Positions 37,556 through 45,202 of a stretch of DNA of 64,000 bases are shown one piece after another. The DNA lies in NCBI RefSeq assembly GCF_013074385.2, contig NZ_JABEYA020000019.1, forward strand, positions 1-64,000, written 5' to 3'. How positions within the stretch are numbered: the stretch's first letter is position 1; each line of letters begins with the position of its first letter. The position numbers were made by a program, and so were the translations under genes. Source of the DNA: Vibrio ostreicida. Lineage in GTDB: Bacteria; Pseudomonadota; Gammaproteobacteria; Enterobacterales; Vibrionaceae. The notes below the pieces were generated by a model. The model was given only the letters and a program-made list of their open reading frames with translations. It was not told the origin of the DNA and searched no databases.

Positions 37556-37861
37556 GTGGAATACAACCCAATCCCAACCCGACTCAAGCAAGCCCGTAAA
37601 CGCGCCGGTATTACTCAAAAGAATCTAGGAGTAATGATTGGTATGGATGAAAGCTCTGCGAGTGGTCGAATGAACCACTATGAAAAAGGTCGGCATACAC
37701 CGGACATCAGCACATTAAAGAAAATGGCTGATGCGCTTGGGGTACCTTTGAATTATTTCTTATGTGAAGATGAGATTTCTGCAGAGTTAGCGGTTTTGAT
37801 AAGCAAGCTTCCAGATCAAGAAAAGAAGAATCTATTAGAATTATTAAAGATAAAACTTTAG
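37556..37861 (+). CDS. XRE-family transcriptional regulator
   Basis: 101 residues with a Cro/CI helix-turn-helix at about 8-65 (RLKQARKRAGITQKNLGVMIG ... YEKGRHTPDISTLKKMADALGVPLNYF) and a short C-terminal tail, a compact repressor. Start is GTG: an in-frame stop lies at 37541 and no other start precedes the HTH. No ribosome site is visible, compatible with leaderless translation. It probably represses the divergent operon through the 37510-37528 palindrome, and lies 123 bases before the deaminase gene. Confidence 0.85.
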   Translation: MEYNPIPTRLKQARKRAGITQKNLGVMIGMDESSASGRMNHYEKGRHTPDISTLKKMADALGVPLNYFLCEDEISAELAVLISKLPDQEKKNLLELLKIKL

Positions 37862-37984
37862 TTTAAAAAGCTCCCTCCTTTTTCCAGTAACAACCCTCAC
37901 ATCTCACATTTGGACACAAAACAAGCAACATACCATTGCAGCTGATAACATATTCAACAACTTCAATATTAGTATATCCGAACT

Positions 37985-39502
37985 ATGGCCGTTAAAGGAA
38001 CTGAGGAAAGCGTTCTTCACGAAGAACATTTAAATGGAAGTTATTCAGACTCTGAAATAGTGATTGGGTTGGTAGGTGCAGTAGGTACTGAGTTAACTGC
38101 AATAAAACAGATAATTACAGATCGTCTTGAGACGTTTAATTACTCTTTTGAAGAAATCCGTATATCACAAGATATCATCAGCTTGTTTGAGGATGTTCCA
38201 AATGATTTGAGTTACTATGACAAAGCTAACGCATTGATGTCTGCTGGTAATACTATTCGCCAAAAGAGTGGTGATAACTCAATTCTTGCTCTTGCGGCAG
38301 CGTCACAAATTAGTTGTATCAGGGAACAACGCTCTACAAGTGATGACCCAGAGCCATTAAAGCGAAAAGCACTCATTATTAGCTCCCTAAAGCACCCTGA
38401 AGAAGTACAGAAACTCCGTACAATCTATTCTAGGGGGTTTTACTTGATAGGTATTCACTCAAGTGAAAATCGTCGACGTGACTTCTTGATGGCAAACAAA
38501 AATATGTCCGAAGACGAAGCAAATCTTCTAATTGAGAGAGATGCTGATGAATCAGACAAGCATGGCCAGCATACAAGGGACACCTATCATCTATCAGACT
38601 TCTTCATTGATTATGGCTCTAATAGACATAAGGCACAGTATGACATTTGGAGAACACTTGACCTTATGTTTGGTAAACCCTTTGTAACCCCTACATTTGA
38701 CGAGTTTGCTATGTTCATGGCGTTCTCTTCTTCTTTAAGATCAGCAGACCTTTCCCGCCAAGTAGGGGCTGTTATGACTAAAAACAAGAACATAATTGCT
38801 ACTGGAGCTAATGATATCCCGCAAGCCGGAGGTGGTTTGTATTGGCCAGACTATGACTCCAAAGATGAAAGGATAGTCGATAAAGAAGACGGACGAGACT
38901 GGAAAAGAGGATATGATTCTAACGCTCGAGAAAAGAAGATGATCATAAATGAAATACTCGAAACGTTACCTGATGATAAACAGAAAGAGTCTCTAAGAAA
39001 GTTACTTAACTCCTCAAGAATAAAAGATATTACAGAATATGGCCGTGTGGTTCACGCTGAAATGGAAGCAATCTTAGCTTGTGCAAGAAGTGATATAAGC
39101 ACAAAAAATGCTGAACTCTACTGTACGACTTTCCCTTGCCATAACTGCGCAAAACACATAGTAGCTTCAGGAATTAAAAGAGTTGTCTATGTTGAGCCAT
39201 ATCCAAAAAGTAGAGCCTTAGACTTTCATTCTGACTCAATAACACTAGAATTAAACGGAGAAGAAAGTGTAAGATTCGAACCCTTTGTTGGTGTTGGTCC
39301 AAGATCATTTTACGATCTATTTTCTACAAACCTAGGGGCAGGCTACCCTATAAAAAGAAAAGACCCCAACGGAGATGCAGTTAACTGGAAAGAAAGTGAT
39401 GCTATCTTGCGCATGCAGATGCTATCAACTTCTTACATTGAAAGAGAAACAGCCGCCGCCTCTGCGGTTAGTGATTACCGGAGTAAGTATAATGAGTCCT
39501 AA
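37985..39502 (+). CDS. avcD: Anti-phage deoxycytidylate deaminase (AvcD/DcdV type)
   Basis: 505 residues in two parts. N-terminal P-loop-like domain begins VIGLVGAVGTELTAIKQI (about residues 21-38) but lacks the usual Walker lysine. The C-terminal zinc deaminase has H357-A-E359 and C385-H-N-C388 (PCHNC). This is the DcdV/AvcD layout of Vibrio VSP-I, which drains dCTP and dCMP to starve phage replication. The 123-base leader is AT-rich with no ribosome site near the ATG; an inhibitory RNA (DifV/AvcI) precedes dcdV in V. cholerae and could lie here, partly inside xre. I cannot define it. Confidence 0.85.
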   Translation: MAVKGTEESVLHEEHLNGSYSDSEIVIGLVGAVGTELTAIKQIITDRLETFNYSFEEIRISQDIISLFEDVPNDLSYYDKANALMSAGNTIRQKSGDNSILALAAASQISCIREQRSTSDDPEPLKRKALIISSLKHPEEVQKLRTIYSRGFYLIGIHSSENRRRDFLMANKNMSEDEANLLIERDADESDKHGQHTRDTYHLSDFFIDYGSNRHKAQYDIWRTLDLMFGKPFVTPTFDEFAMFMAFSSSLRSADLSRQVGAVMTKNKNIIATGANDIPQAGGGLYWPDYDSKDERIVDKEDGRDWKRGYDSNAREKKMIINEILETLPDDKQKESLRKLLNSSRIKDITEYGRVVHAEMEAILACARSDISTKNAELYCTTFPCHNCAKHIVASGIKRVVYVEPYPKSRALDFHSDSITLELNGEESVRFEPFVGVGPRSFYDLFSTNLGAGYPIKRKDPNGDAVNWKESDAILRMQMLSTSYIERETAAASAVSDYRSKYNES

Positions 39503-39659
39503 CAGTACATTAGTTGCACACCTGAACAAATCAAAGAGTCGAGTGGAATCTTGGCCAACTTGGAAACAGGAACAATCTGGCACTAAAGTAAAACACTCAA
39601 ACTCATCCGCACCACAACAAAACAAGAGCACAGCCAAGGAATTAGCTGTAGCGTACTAA
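39492..39659 (+). CDS. 55-residue overlapping ORF after the deaminase
   Basis: ATG at 39492 overlaps the last codons of the deaminase gene, with CGGAG nine bases ahead, so translation is plausible. The product begins MSPNSTLVAHLNKSKSRVES and continues WPTWKQEQ. I recall many small island-borne proteins of the pattern AxLNxSRxRVxxWPxWK, often near defence genes or integrases; none has a function I know. Followed by a strong terminator. Confidence 0.6.
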   Translation: MSPNSTLVAHLNKSKSRVESWPTWKQEQSGTKVKHSNSSAPQQNKSTAKELAVAY

Positions 39660-39678
39660 TCTTTACTTTAGCGAGTTG

Positions 39679-39712
39679 AAAGTCTGGAAAATTCGCTTTC
39701 CAGACTTTTTTT
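39679..39712 (+). terminator. Terminator built from element end repeats
   Basis: Perfect 12-base stem AAAGTCTGGAAA / TTTCCAGACTTT with a six-base loop and T-run. It ends the deaminase operon. Its arms contain the same TCTGGAAA motif found at both element ends. Confidence 0.85.
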
Positions 39713-39743
39713 ATATCCAATTTTTATCAATTTCTTAAAAGTT

Positions 39744-39800
39744 TCTGGAAAACCTCATCAAGGCACATACTGAATAGGTTTCCAGATATATTTCAGACTT
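39744..39800. repeat. Right-end recombinase-type repeats
   Basis: TCTGGAAA (39744-39751) and TTTCCAGA (39779-39786) form an imperfect inverted pair (with ACCT/AGGT beside them), followed by TTTCAGACTT, a degenerate mirror of the leftmost AGTCTGGAAA. With the terminator copies this mirrors the left end. Confidence 0.55.
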
Positions 39801-39820
39801 ATATGTAAAGAGTATATGAG

Positions 39821-39833
39821 TACCATGCGGTAA
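39821..39833 (+). pseudogene. Displaced 3' end of gor with right junction repeat
   Basis: TACCATG (39821-39827) followed by CGG TAA. Joined to the left junction it restores the normal ending V-T-M-R-stop of Gor. Shows directly where the element sits and that the target was the last codons of gor. Confidence 0.85.
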
Positions 39834-39878
39834 ATAACCGCTCCGTGAATAACAATGACGCTTCGCCGTTCAGTGAAT

Positions 39879-39903
39879 AAGCAGGCCATCTCGGCCTGCT
39901 TTC
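39879..39903 (+). terminator. Ancestral gor terminator
   Basis: AAGCAGGCC / GGCCTGCTT stem with TTTCTT on the plus side. Before insertion it would have been about 50 bases after gor. It now lies past the element and opposite the convergent transporter gene. Confidence 0.75.
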
Positions 39904-39914
39904 TTCATTGTCGT

Positions 39915-41114
39915 TTAAGGCTGTGCCACCGCCTTATAGCCGACTTCAGAATTAAAATAATAAAGCACAGCAAGACTTGGCAGAGTCGACAACGCAACAT
40001 AGACCCCAACATAAGCTGGACTGAGCAATATCGCTTCACTCACAATAAGAGGTGTTAGCCCTCCAAAAATCGACAATGCAATGTTATAACCGACCCCCAT
40101 ACTCGACGTCTGGTTGACAGCTTGCTGCCACAATAGTGCGGCGAGATTACCTAAAATAATGGCACCTAACGCGCTCACACCCAACACCGCTAACGCTTGC
40201 CAAATAAAGACTTCTGAACCGAGCAATGTAAATAGTGGTATCGCCGCAATCAGCATCAAGACGGCACCAACTTTAAACGCTTGTTGGGGAGATGAACGCT
40301 TATCAACAACAAAGGACGTGACCAACAAAAGCACCACCAGCATAGAGCTATTGATCAAGGAAAGATGCTCAATGTTCATCGCTTTACCTAAAATACTACT
40401 CGCCAGATTCTGCACATAAAAGACCACTGCACCGAGAATCGAAATACAAAATACTTTAACGATGATTTGAAAGTTCGCTTTGCCCGAAACATCTTGAGCC
40501 TTGGGTAACTCAGGCAAAGACAGTCGCAGATAAAGACTAATTGTAATGTTGGCGACACCCACTAACAAAGGAATTCTCCAACCCCACTCGCTCATTTCCT
40601 CTGCGGTTAAATAGTGCTCCAACCCCGCAACAATGATGAGTGACACAATCACACCTATGATCGAGCTAGCAACAATGAGGCTGCTAACCCTAGATTTAAC
40701 CGAATCCTTGGCATCATAAAGTAAATAGTTAATTAACGTCGGATACTCGCCACCAAAACTGAATGCTTGAATCATTTGGAAAAGCAAAAAGACCAAAACG
40801 ACATATTGACCGACAGTTTCAACAGGAATCAATGCCATCGCCACCGTGGCGACCCCAGTAAGCAAGTTACAAAACACTAAAGCACGTTTTCGTCCAAATT
40901 TGTCAGCATATCGGCCAATGATCACACCACCAAAAGGGCGGACAAGAAAGCGCAGAGCAAATACACCCCATACGACAAAGTCAGAGTGCTCAATGCCCTG
41001 ACTTTTGAATAACTGGGAAATATACATCGATATCGATGCAAACACGGCAATATCATAAAATTCCATCGCATTGCCAAGAACAGCACTGCTGCGCTGTTTC
41101 CACGTAAGTGACAT
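39915..41114 (-). CDS. MFS transporter, metabolite:H+ symporter type
   Basis: 399 residues with about twelve membrane spans. The loop 2-3 motif GRYADKFGRKRAL (about 66-78) is the MFS signature; NAMEFYDIAVFASI at the N terminus and SFGGEYPTLINYLL resemble the ProP/KgtP (MHS) branch. Substrate unknown. Six bases after the VOC gene, so it belongs to a three-gene minus-strand operon with the LuxR-like regulator. Confidence 0.82.
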   Translation of the reverse strand: MSLTWKQRSSAVLGNAMEFYDIAVFASISMYISQLFKSQGIEHSDFVVWGVFALRFLVRPFGGVIIGRYADKFGRKRALVFCNLLTGVATVAMALIPVETVGQYVVLVFLLFQMIQAFSFGGEYPTLINYLLYDAKDSVKSRVSSLIVASSIIGVIVSLIIVAGLEHYLTAEEMSEWGWRIPLLVGVANITISLYLRLSLPELPKAQDVSGKANFQIIVKVFCISILGAVVFYVQNLASSILGKAMNIEHLSLINSSMLVVLLLVTSFVVDKRSSPQQAFKVGAVLMLIAAIPLFTLLGSEVFIWQALAVLGVSALGAIILGNLAALLWQQAVNQTSSMGVGYNIALSIFGGLTPLIVSEAILLSPAYVGVYVALSTLPSLAVLYYFNSEVGYKAVAQP

Positions 41115-41120
41115 GTTGTT

Positions 41121-41504
41121 TTACTCCTCTAAAACTTCTACTTGATTTCCATCGGGATCTGAACAAAAGAAATAGCGGAAACTCCCCAGCCTAGCTTGGT
41201 AGATAGTCGTGGTCTTAGTCACTTCCGATAACTTCTTGTGAAAGGTTTCAAGGTCTCTGACACTCAGCGCAAAGTGGGTAATACCGAGATGCTTAAGCTG
41301 AATCAGCGACTCTGACTTGGAGGGAATACCTTCCTCATTAAAATGAAAAAGTTCGATTCGAGAGCCCTGACTCTCAAACATTTGAATGGTGACCTGTTGG
41401 TCTTGATAGCATTGCGTTTTCTCAAACCCAAAGAGAGCATAAAAACGCTCACTCGCGGTTAAGTCGCTCACCGTTAGGGATACGTGATGAAGCTGTCCAG
41501 ACAT
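41121..41504 (-). CDS. VOC (glyoxalase/bleomycin-resistance) family protein
   Basis: 127 residues, one vicinal-oxygen-chelate module pair: HHVSLTVSDLTASERFYALFGF at the start, GITHFALSVRDLETF in the middle and FYFCSDPDGNQVEVLE at the end, with the metal ligands H6 and the final E in place. The start overlaps the preceding gene by 31 bases. Role unknown; the neighbouring transporter hints at handling of a small metabolite. Confidence 0.85.
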   Translation of the reverse strand: MSGQLHHVSLTVSDLTASERFYALFGFEKTQCYQDQQVTIQMFESQGSRIELFHFNEEGIPSKSESLIQLKHLGITHFALSVRDLETFHKKLSEVTKTTTIYQARLGSFRYFFCSDPDGNQVEVLEE

Positions 41505-42211
41505 GCTACTGTCACCCCATGTTCAACCAGTCTTCGAAAAAAAACCGAATCCGGCTCGCATTCACACCCCAGTTTGCATTTGATCGTGTGCCTTCGCCGG
41601 GCTTCTTCCATTTCTTGACAGCCACGTATCACTGCCACTTCTTTTAGGGTTTTCATCTCTAAAAAATACCGAACACTGGTCAATTCATCACGAGTCAGGC
41701 GCAAATTACCAAACGCGTATTCTTTGTCATGGCCATGTACTTTAGGACTTCTGTTCGATGAGCATAATGGCCCAAACGGTATTTCTATTGCTTTGTCACT
41801 CCAGCATTCCAAAGCAAGGTGCTTAACCTTGGGCCTAAGTGCGATGGCCTGACTGACTACATCGCAAGGAACGGATGAGATAGGGAGAGCAATGGACAAG
41901 ATGTCGTACTGCGACCCTTGGCTGGTCACAATATCGACCCGGTTATGACTGACTGCCTCGGTTGGTCTAAAATTGTGGGCGGCCTGACTGCTCCATAAAT
42001 TGATGCCAGGTTTGAGACGAGAATGCAGATTGGTATAAAGCTCATCACCCCAATAAGTGAGGTGCCAAGAATAGTGGGTCGAGGCTGCTTTCACTTGGTG
42101 ACTGTGTGTATCTACCCGCGAAAATGAAACCGTTTGGTCAACGCCCATATATTCAACATAGCGTTTAAAGACATGGCAAATTGCTTCCATATCAATATTA
42201 TGTACATCCAT
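41474..42211 (-). CDS. LuxR-type helix-turn-helix regulator (divergent)
   Basis: 245 residues. The C terminus (about 172-220, LTRDELTSVRYFLEMKTLKEVAVIRGC ... HTIKCKLGC) follows the LuxR DNA-binding pattern with several unusual residues. The N-terminal 150 residues would be a sensor but lack the clear acyl-homoserine-lactone signature. It may regulate the VOC and transporter genes that follow. Confidence 0.55.
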   Translation of the reverse strand: MDVHNIDMEAICHVFKRYVEYMGVDQTVSFSRVDTHSHQVKAASTHYSWHLTYWGDELYTNLHSRLKPGINLWSSQAAHNFRPTEAVSHNRVDIVTSQGSQYDILSIALPISSVPCDVVSQAIALRPKVKHLALECWSDKAIEIPFGPLCSSNRSPKVHGHDKEYAFGNLRLTRDELTSVRYFLEMKTLKEVAVIRGCQEMEEARRRHTIKCKLGCECEPDSVFFRRLVEHGVTVACLDSFITYP

Positions 42212-42354
42212 AACTTATCATTATCAGCAGAAGTATCATTGTGCATATAATACCCTATGCATCTAGTTTTTCACACAGCCAAGGAAATGATTTTTCACAT
42301 GTCTATCAATAAATCTTTGATGAAATAAGTGGGGATAAAACTCACATTGTGCGT

Positions 42355-43251
42355 TCAAAAGCCAATCAGTGTCACTTTTCCTTGAGCCATATCGCTCAGT
42401 CGACAAGAAAAATCCACCCTTTTATCGGCTTCTTTTGCATACAAAGCCTCCAACTTATCAAATGGAGAAGGGATAAAGCTTACATTTTTCAAGCGCAGGC
42501 TCTTGCGGGAATTGCCATCGAGAAACGCTAACGCCGATTTCTCTAACACTTTCTGACAGGCATCGAGAATGTCCTTGCTAACAAGTTTACTGTGAATGGC
42601 TTGTTGAAGCTGTTGAGTAGAAATCGCCGAGTTACTGCTGGAAAAAACACAGATAGCATAAATATCAAGCAACGCTACTGCTCGAGATCTTTGTGTTTCA
42701 CCATCTTCATAGACCGCTAGCAGACAAGGGATCTTGCTATCATCAAACGTCTGCTGACGAATGTTATTCAACACGAGTCTGTCACTGATTTCTCTTTTGA
42801 GTAACTTTTCGAGTTGACTCAGCTTAGGCAGCGCCAATTCCTTTTGAACATCAGTGATCTCATCCAAAGCCAGTTGACTCTCTTCTGCCCCCTGCACAAG
42901 CGGTAGCAGTTTCCGGTGCAATTCTTTATCATCAAATGGTTTCGACAATACAAAACTCGCTCCCGACTCTTTCGCCTGTTTTACCTGAATCTGATCATCG
43001 ACCGTGGTGATCATTCCAATTTTCACTCCGAGGCCCAGCTTCTTTATCTCCTGTATCAGAGTGAGCCCTGTCATACCTGGCATGTGCCAGTCCGTCAGCA
43101 CGATTTCTGGCTGCCACTGCTGAACTTTCTCCAATGCTTGCTCCGCACTGTCCGTCTTTTTTATAGACAACCGACGATAACCGAAGTTCTCTAACGCTCG
43201 TCTTACGATTTCCAGGGTAGCTTTACTGTCATCAACAATCAGAATTTTCAC
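42355..43251 (-). CDS. CheY-like response regulator with extra C-terminal domain
   Basis: 298 residues. Receiver domain residues 1-120: ILIVDDSKA (acidic pair near 6-7), phospho-acceptor D in VLTDWHMPGMTG (about residue 54), K in VLSKPFDD (about 106). The 175-residue remainder has no output motif I recognise; part of it resembles the chemotaxis-inhibitor sort of fold, but this is not certain. Single gene, diverging from the coiled-coil gene. Confidence 0.82.
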   Translation of the reverse strand: MKILIVDDSKATLEIVRRALENFGYRRLSIKKTDSAEQALEKVQQWQPEIVLTDWHMPGMTGLTLIQEIKKLGLGVKIGMITTVDDQIQVKQAKESGASFVLSKPFDDKELHRKLLPLVQGAEESQLALDEITDVQKELALPKLSQLEKLLKREISDRLVLNNIRQQTFDDSKIPCLLAVYEDGETQRSRAVALLDIYAICVFSSSNSAISTQQLQQAIHSKLVSKDILDACQKVLEKSALAFLDGNSRKSLRLKNVSFIPSPFDKLEALYAKEADKRVDFSCRLSDMAQGKVTLIGF

Positions 43252-43357
43252 AAATTGCTTTCTGCTCTCATTAATAGCCTGCCTAAATTATAGGCACAAT
43301 TTTCTACGACAACTAAACTTACATCCTAATATCACTACATAAACATGGAATGAGTTC

Positions 43358-44128
43358 ATGGATTTAGCCCTTCTGCTGACGACAGAAAACTTGGTGGCGT
43401 TAGCCATCGATCTTGGTCTTTTTATTCTTTTGGTGTGGTTCATCATATTATTGCTGATGTTGCGAGAATTCCGTCACTTTGCTCGACAGATGTCAGGCAG
43501 CAACGATATGGACCAACAGACTTACTCTCTTTGCCAAGAGTCCGTTGACAATGCCCTGAACTATACCGCTGAAAATACCGATACACTGAATGATCTCATC
43601 ATCATACAGCAAGCACTCGAGGCTCAAGTGTCACAACTCAAATCCGCGAGTCATGGAGGATTGAGTGAAGAAGATCAGCGATCCATTGATGATTTAAACC
43701 AAAAACTCAATAACTCACATAAGTTAATCAAGAAACTTAAAGGTGACCTCAACCGCAGTGTTAAAGGGCTTAAACAGGCAAAAAACAAGCTTGTGAAACA
43801 ATCAGATACGGTGGAAAGCCTACAACAAGAAAAAGAACAATTGGAGCAACAGTTTTCCCAGTTAGAACAAGAATATGTGGAAATCAGCGAAGCGGGTGGA
43901 TTTAATAAAATTGAGCAGGAGTATCAGCAAGAACGCAAGCAATTACTTGGAATCATAGAAACCTACAAGAAAAAGCTGGCTGAACAAGGTAGTAGCGGTG
44001 ATCTTGCAGCGCAACTTGAAACCATTCAGCAACAACTGCATCATACAACCAAAGAAAAGGACTTTATTGAGAAAAAATTCCTCGCTCTCGTTGAAGAGAA
44101 CGAGAAATCAGGAGACAGTTCAAGCTAG
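43358..44128 (+). CDS. Membrane-anchored coiled-coil protein
   Basis: 256 residues. One N-terminal membrane span (about 14-38, ALAIDLGLFILLVWFIILLLML), then a long coiled coil (about 75-245) with heptads of L, E, K and Q. No enzyme motif. Such proteins may organise envelope or polar structures; no function can be given. Confidence 0.75.
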   Translation: MDLALLLTTENLVALAIDLGLFILLVWFIILLLMLREFRHFARQMSGSNDMDQQTYSLCQESVDNALNYTAENTDTLNDLIIIQQALEAQVSQLKSASHGGLSEEDQRSIDDLNQKLNNSHKLIKKLKGDLNRSVKGLKQAKNKLVKQSDTVESLQQEKEQLEQQFSQLEQEYVEISEAGGFNKIEQEYQQERKQLLGIIETYKKKLAEQGSSGDLAAQLETIQQQLHHTTKEKDFIEKKFLALVEENEKSGDSSS

Positions 44129-44135
44129 TGTTTTG

Positions 44136-45032
44136 TTACTTAACACACACAATGTTAAGCAAGGATGTACCTTTCAGATTAGTGACTTTTCCACTATAAA
44201 ATAATCCCTTACGCCCTTCACCCCAATAAGGTAAGTGACTTGGCCACTTTTCTTTACCCATGACATCGGCATCAAGTAAGGCCTGCCATTCAGCTTCTAT
44301 CGCCAAACGCATACCCATTCGGGAGCAAGTGTTATCCGCCATCTTATAATCCATACGGTTCCAAGGCTTATCATGTTCCATATAGAACTGATCTTCTTCG
44401 GACTTAATATAGGGTACCTTGTATTCCACACCCCTAATCTTGGCATATTGACGAATGTCTATCTCACGCTCAGTGCTCGGCAACGGTTGGCTCACCTTAT
44501 CTGGAGCAGGCACGATTAACGCGGGCAAAACTGAAGGAGCTTGCGACACCGGTTTAGCGGACTGACGCGCTGTTATCCCACGTTGATCCTTTACCTCTAT
44601 TGACGCTTTAATGACCTGACGTATAAAGGCCTCTCTATACTCCGGCATGGTTTTCACATTGGTCAAATCCAGTTTGGCTTGTGTATAATCTTTGTAAGGC
44701 CCTATCAAACAACGATAATTTCGTCCCTCCTTCTTTGCCCAAACATCTGAGCTAATGTGAGGGTAGATTGACTTCGCTTTCATTAAAGACAAAGGTTTCG
44801 CGTATACACCACACTGAATCCAGAAATACGCAGCCTGACTATTCGGACGATGTTTCCCCCACATGCCCTGACCAATCGGACAGTCCGAATCAAGCAAGGG
44901 CAGGCTATCATTTGACGTCTGAGTCGCATCACACAAAAATGCTTCCGCATTGACTGAAAAAGACAATGCCGGCCACATCAGTACGGTTAGGCTCAAAAGC
45001 TTGACTAAAGATCGCTTTGCTTTGACGACCAT
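44136..45032 (-). CDS. SPOR-domain envelope protein
   Basis: 298 residues from ATG 45032, with GGA well placed upstream; the open frame extends to 45188 but that part crosses a transcription terminator. A signal peptide covers about 1-29 (LVKLLSLTVLMWPALSFSVNA). A SPOR-like module (about 65-135, YFWIQCGVYAKPLSLMKAKS ... YRCLIGPYKDYTQAKLDL) binds denuded glycan at septa in known members. The C-terminal 100 residues, with two cysteines, are of unknown kind. Ends eight bases from the convergent coiled-coil gene. Confidence 0.7.
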   Translation of the reverse strand: MVVKAKRSLVKLLSLTVLMWPALSFSVNAEAFLCDATQTSNDSLPLLDSDCPIGQGMWGKHRPNSQAAYFWIQCGVYAKPLSLMKAKSIYPHISSDVWAKKEGRNYRCLIGPYKDYTQAKLDLTNVKTMPEYREAFIRQVIKASIEVKDQRGITARQSAKPVSQAPSVLPALIVPAPDKVSQPLPSTEREIDIRQYAKIRGVEYKVPYIKSEEDQFYMEHDKPWNRMDYKMADNTCSRMGMRLAIEAEWQALLDADVMGKEKWPSHLPYWGEGRKGLFYSGKVTNLKGTSLLNIVCVK

Positions 45033-45133
45033 TCTGTTTTCCATATCCCGATACAACCTTACATTCGATACCACTGTCCCTATCGAAAGAGTGGGTATTA
45101 TTGACGACTTATTGTTGAGTAAAATATAGATGC

Positions 45134-45169
45134 AAAAAAAGAGCCGCAAAAGGTTTTGGCTCTTTTTTT
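45134..45169. terminator. Terminator after the peptide ABC operon
   Basis: AAAAAAAGAGCC / GGCTCTTTTTTT stem, bidirectional, about 34 bases past the permease stop. Confidence 0.85.
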
Positions 45170-45202
45170 GAGAAGATTTAATAAACAAATCTTAGCTTTA
45201 GG

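Larger units (their letters stand above)
26594..39827. mobile_element. SE-type integrative element carrying a defence island
   Basis: About 13,234 bases between two TACCATG copies, visibly richer in A and T than the flanks. At the gor side it encodes four co-directional genes with sizes, order and motifs matching intA, tfp, intB and srap of strand-biased circularizing integrative elements described in Vibrio alfacsensis. No transposase, relaxase or phage structural gene is seen. Six exact copies of TCTGGAAA (or its complement) sit near the two ends. Cargo: IetAS, an XRE/winged-helix/helicase unit, and a DcdV-type deaminase. The assignment to SE rests on recalled architecture; the junctions are read directly. 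Confidence 0.85.

Noticed and set aside
37454..37618. N-terminal extension of the winged-helix ORF to 229 residues
   Set aside because: It would run through the -35/-10 and operator and 63 bases into the antisense of xre; an ATG at 37453 lies after the predicted transcription start.
39681..39715. Right end of the island at the AAAGTCTGGAAA hairpin
   Set aside because: The gor remnant and second TACCATG lie 110 bases further on, so the element extends beyond the terminator.
45033..45188. N-terminal extension of the SPOR protein
   Set aside because: It crosses a strong bidirectional terminator and would bury the signal peptide.
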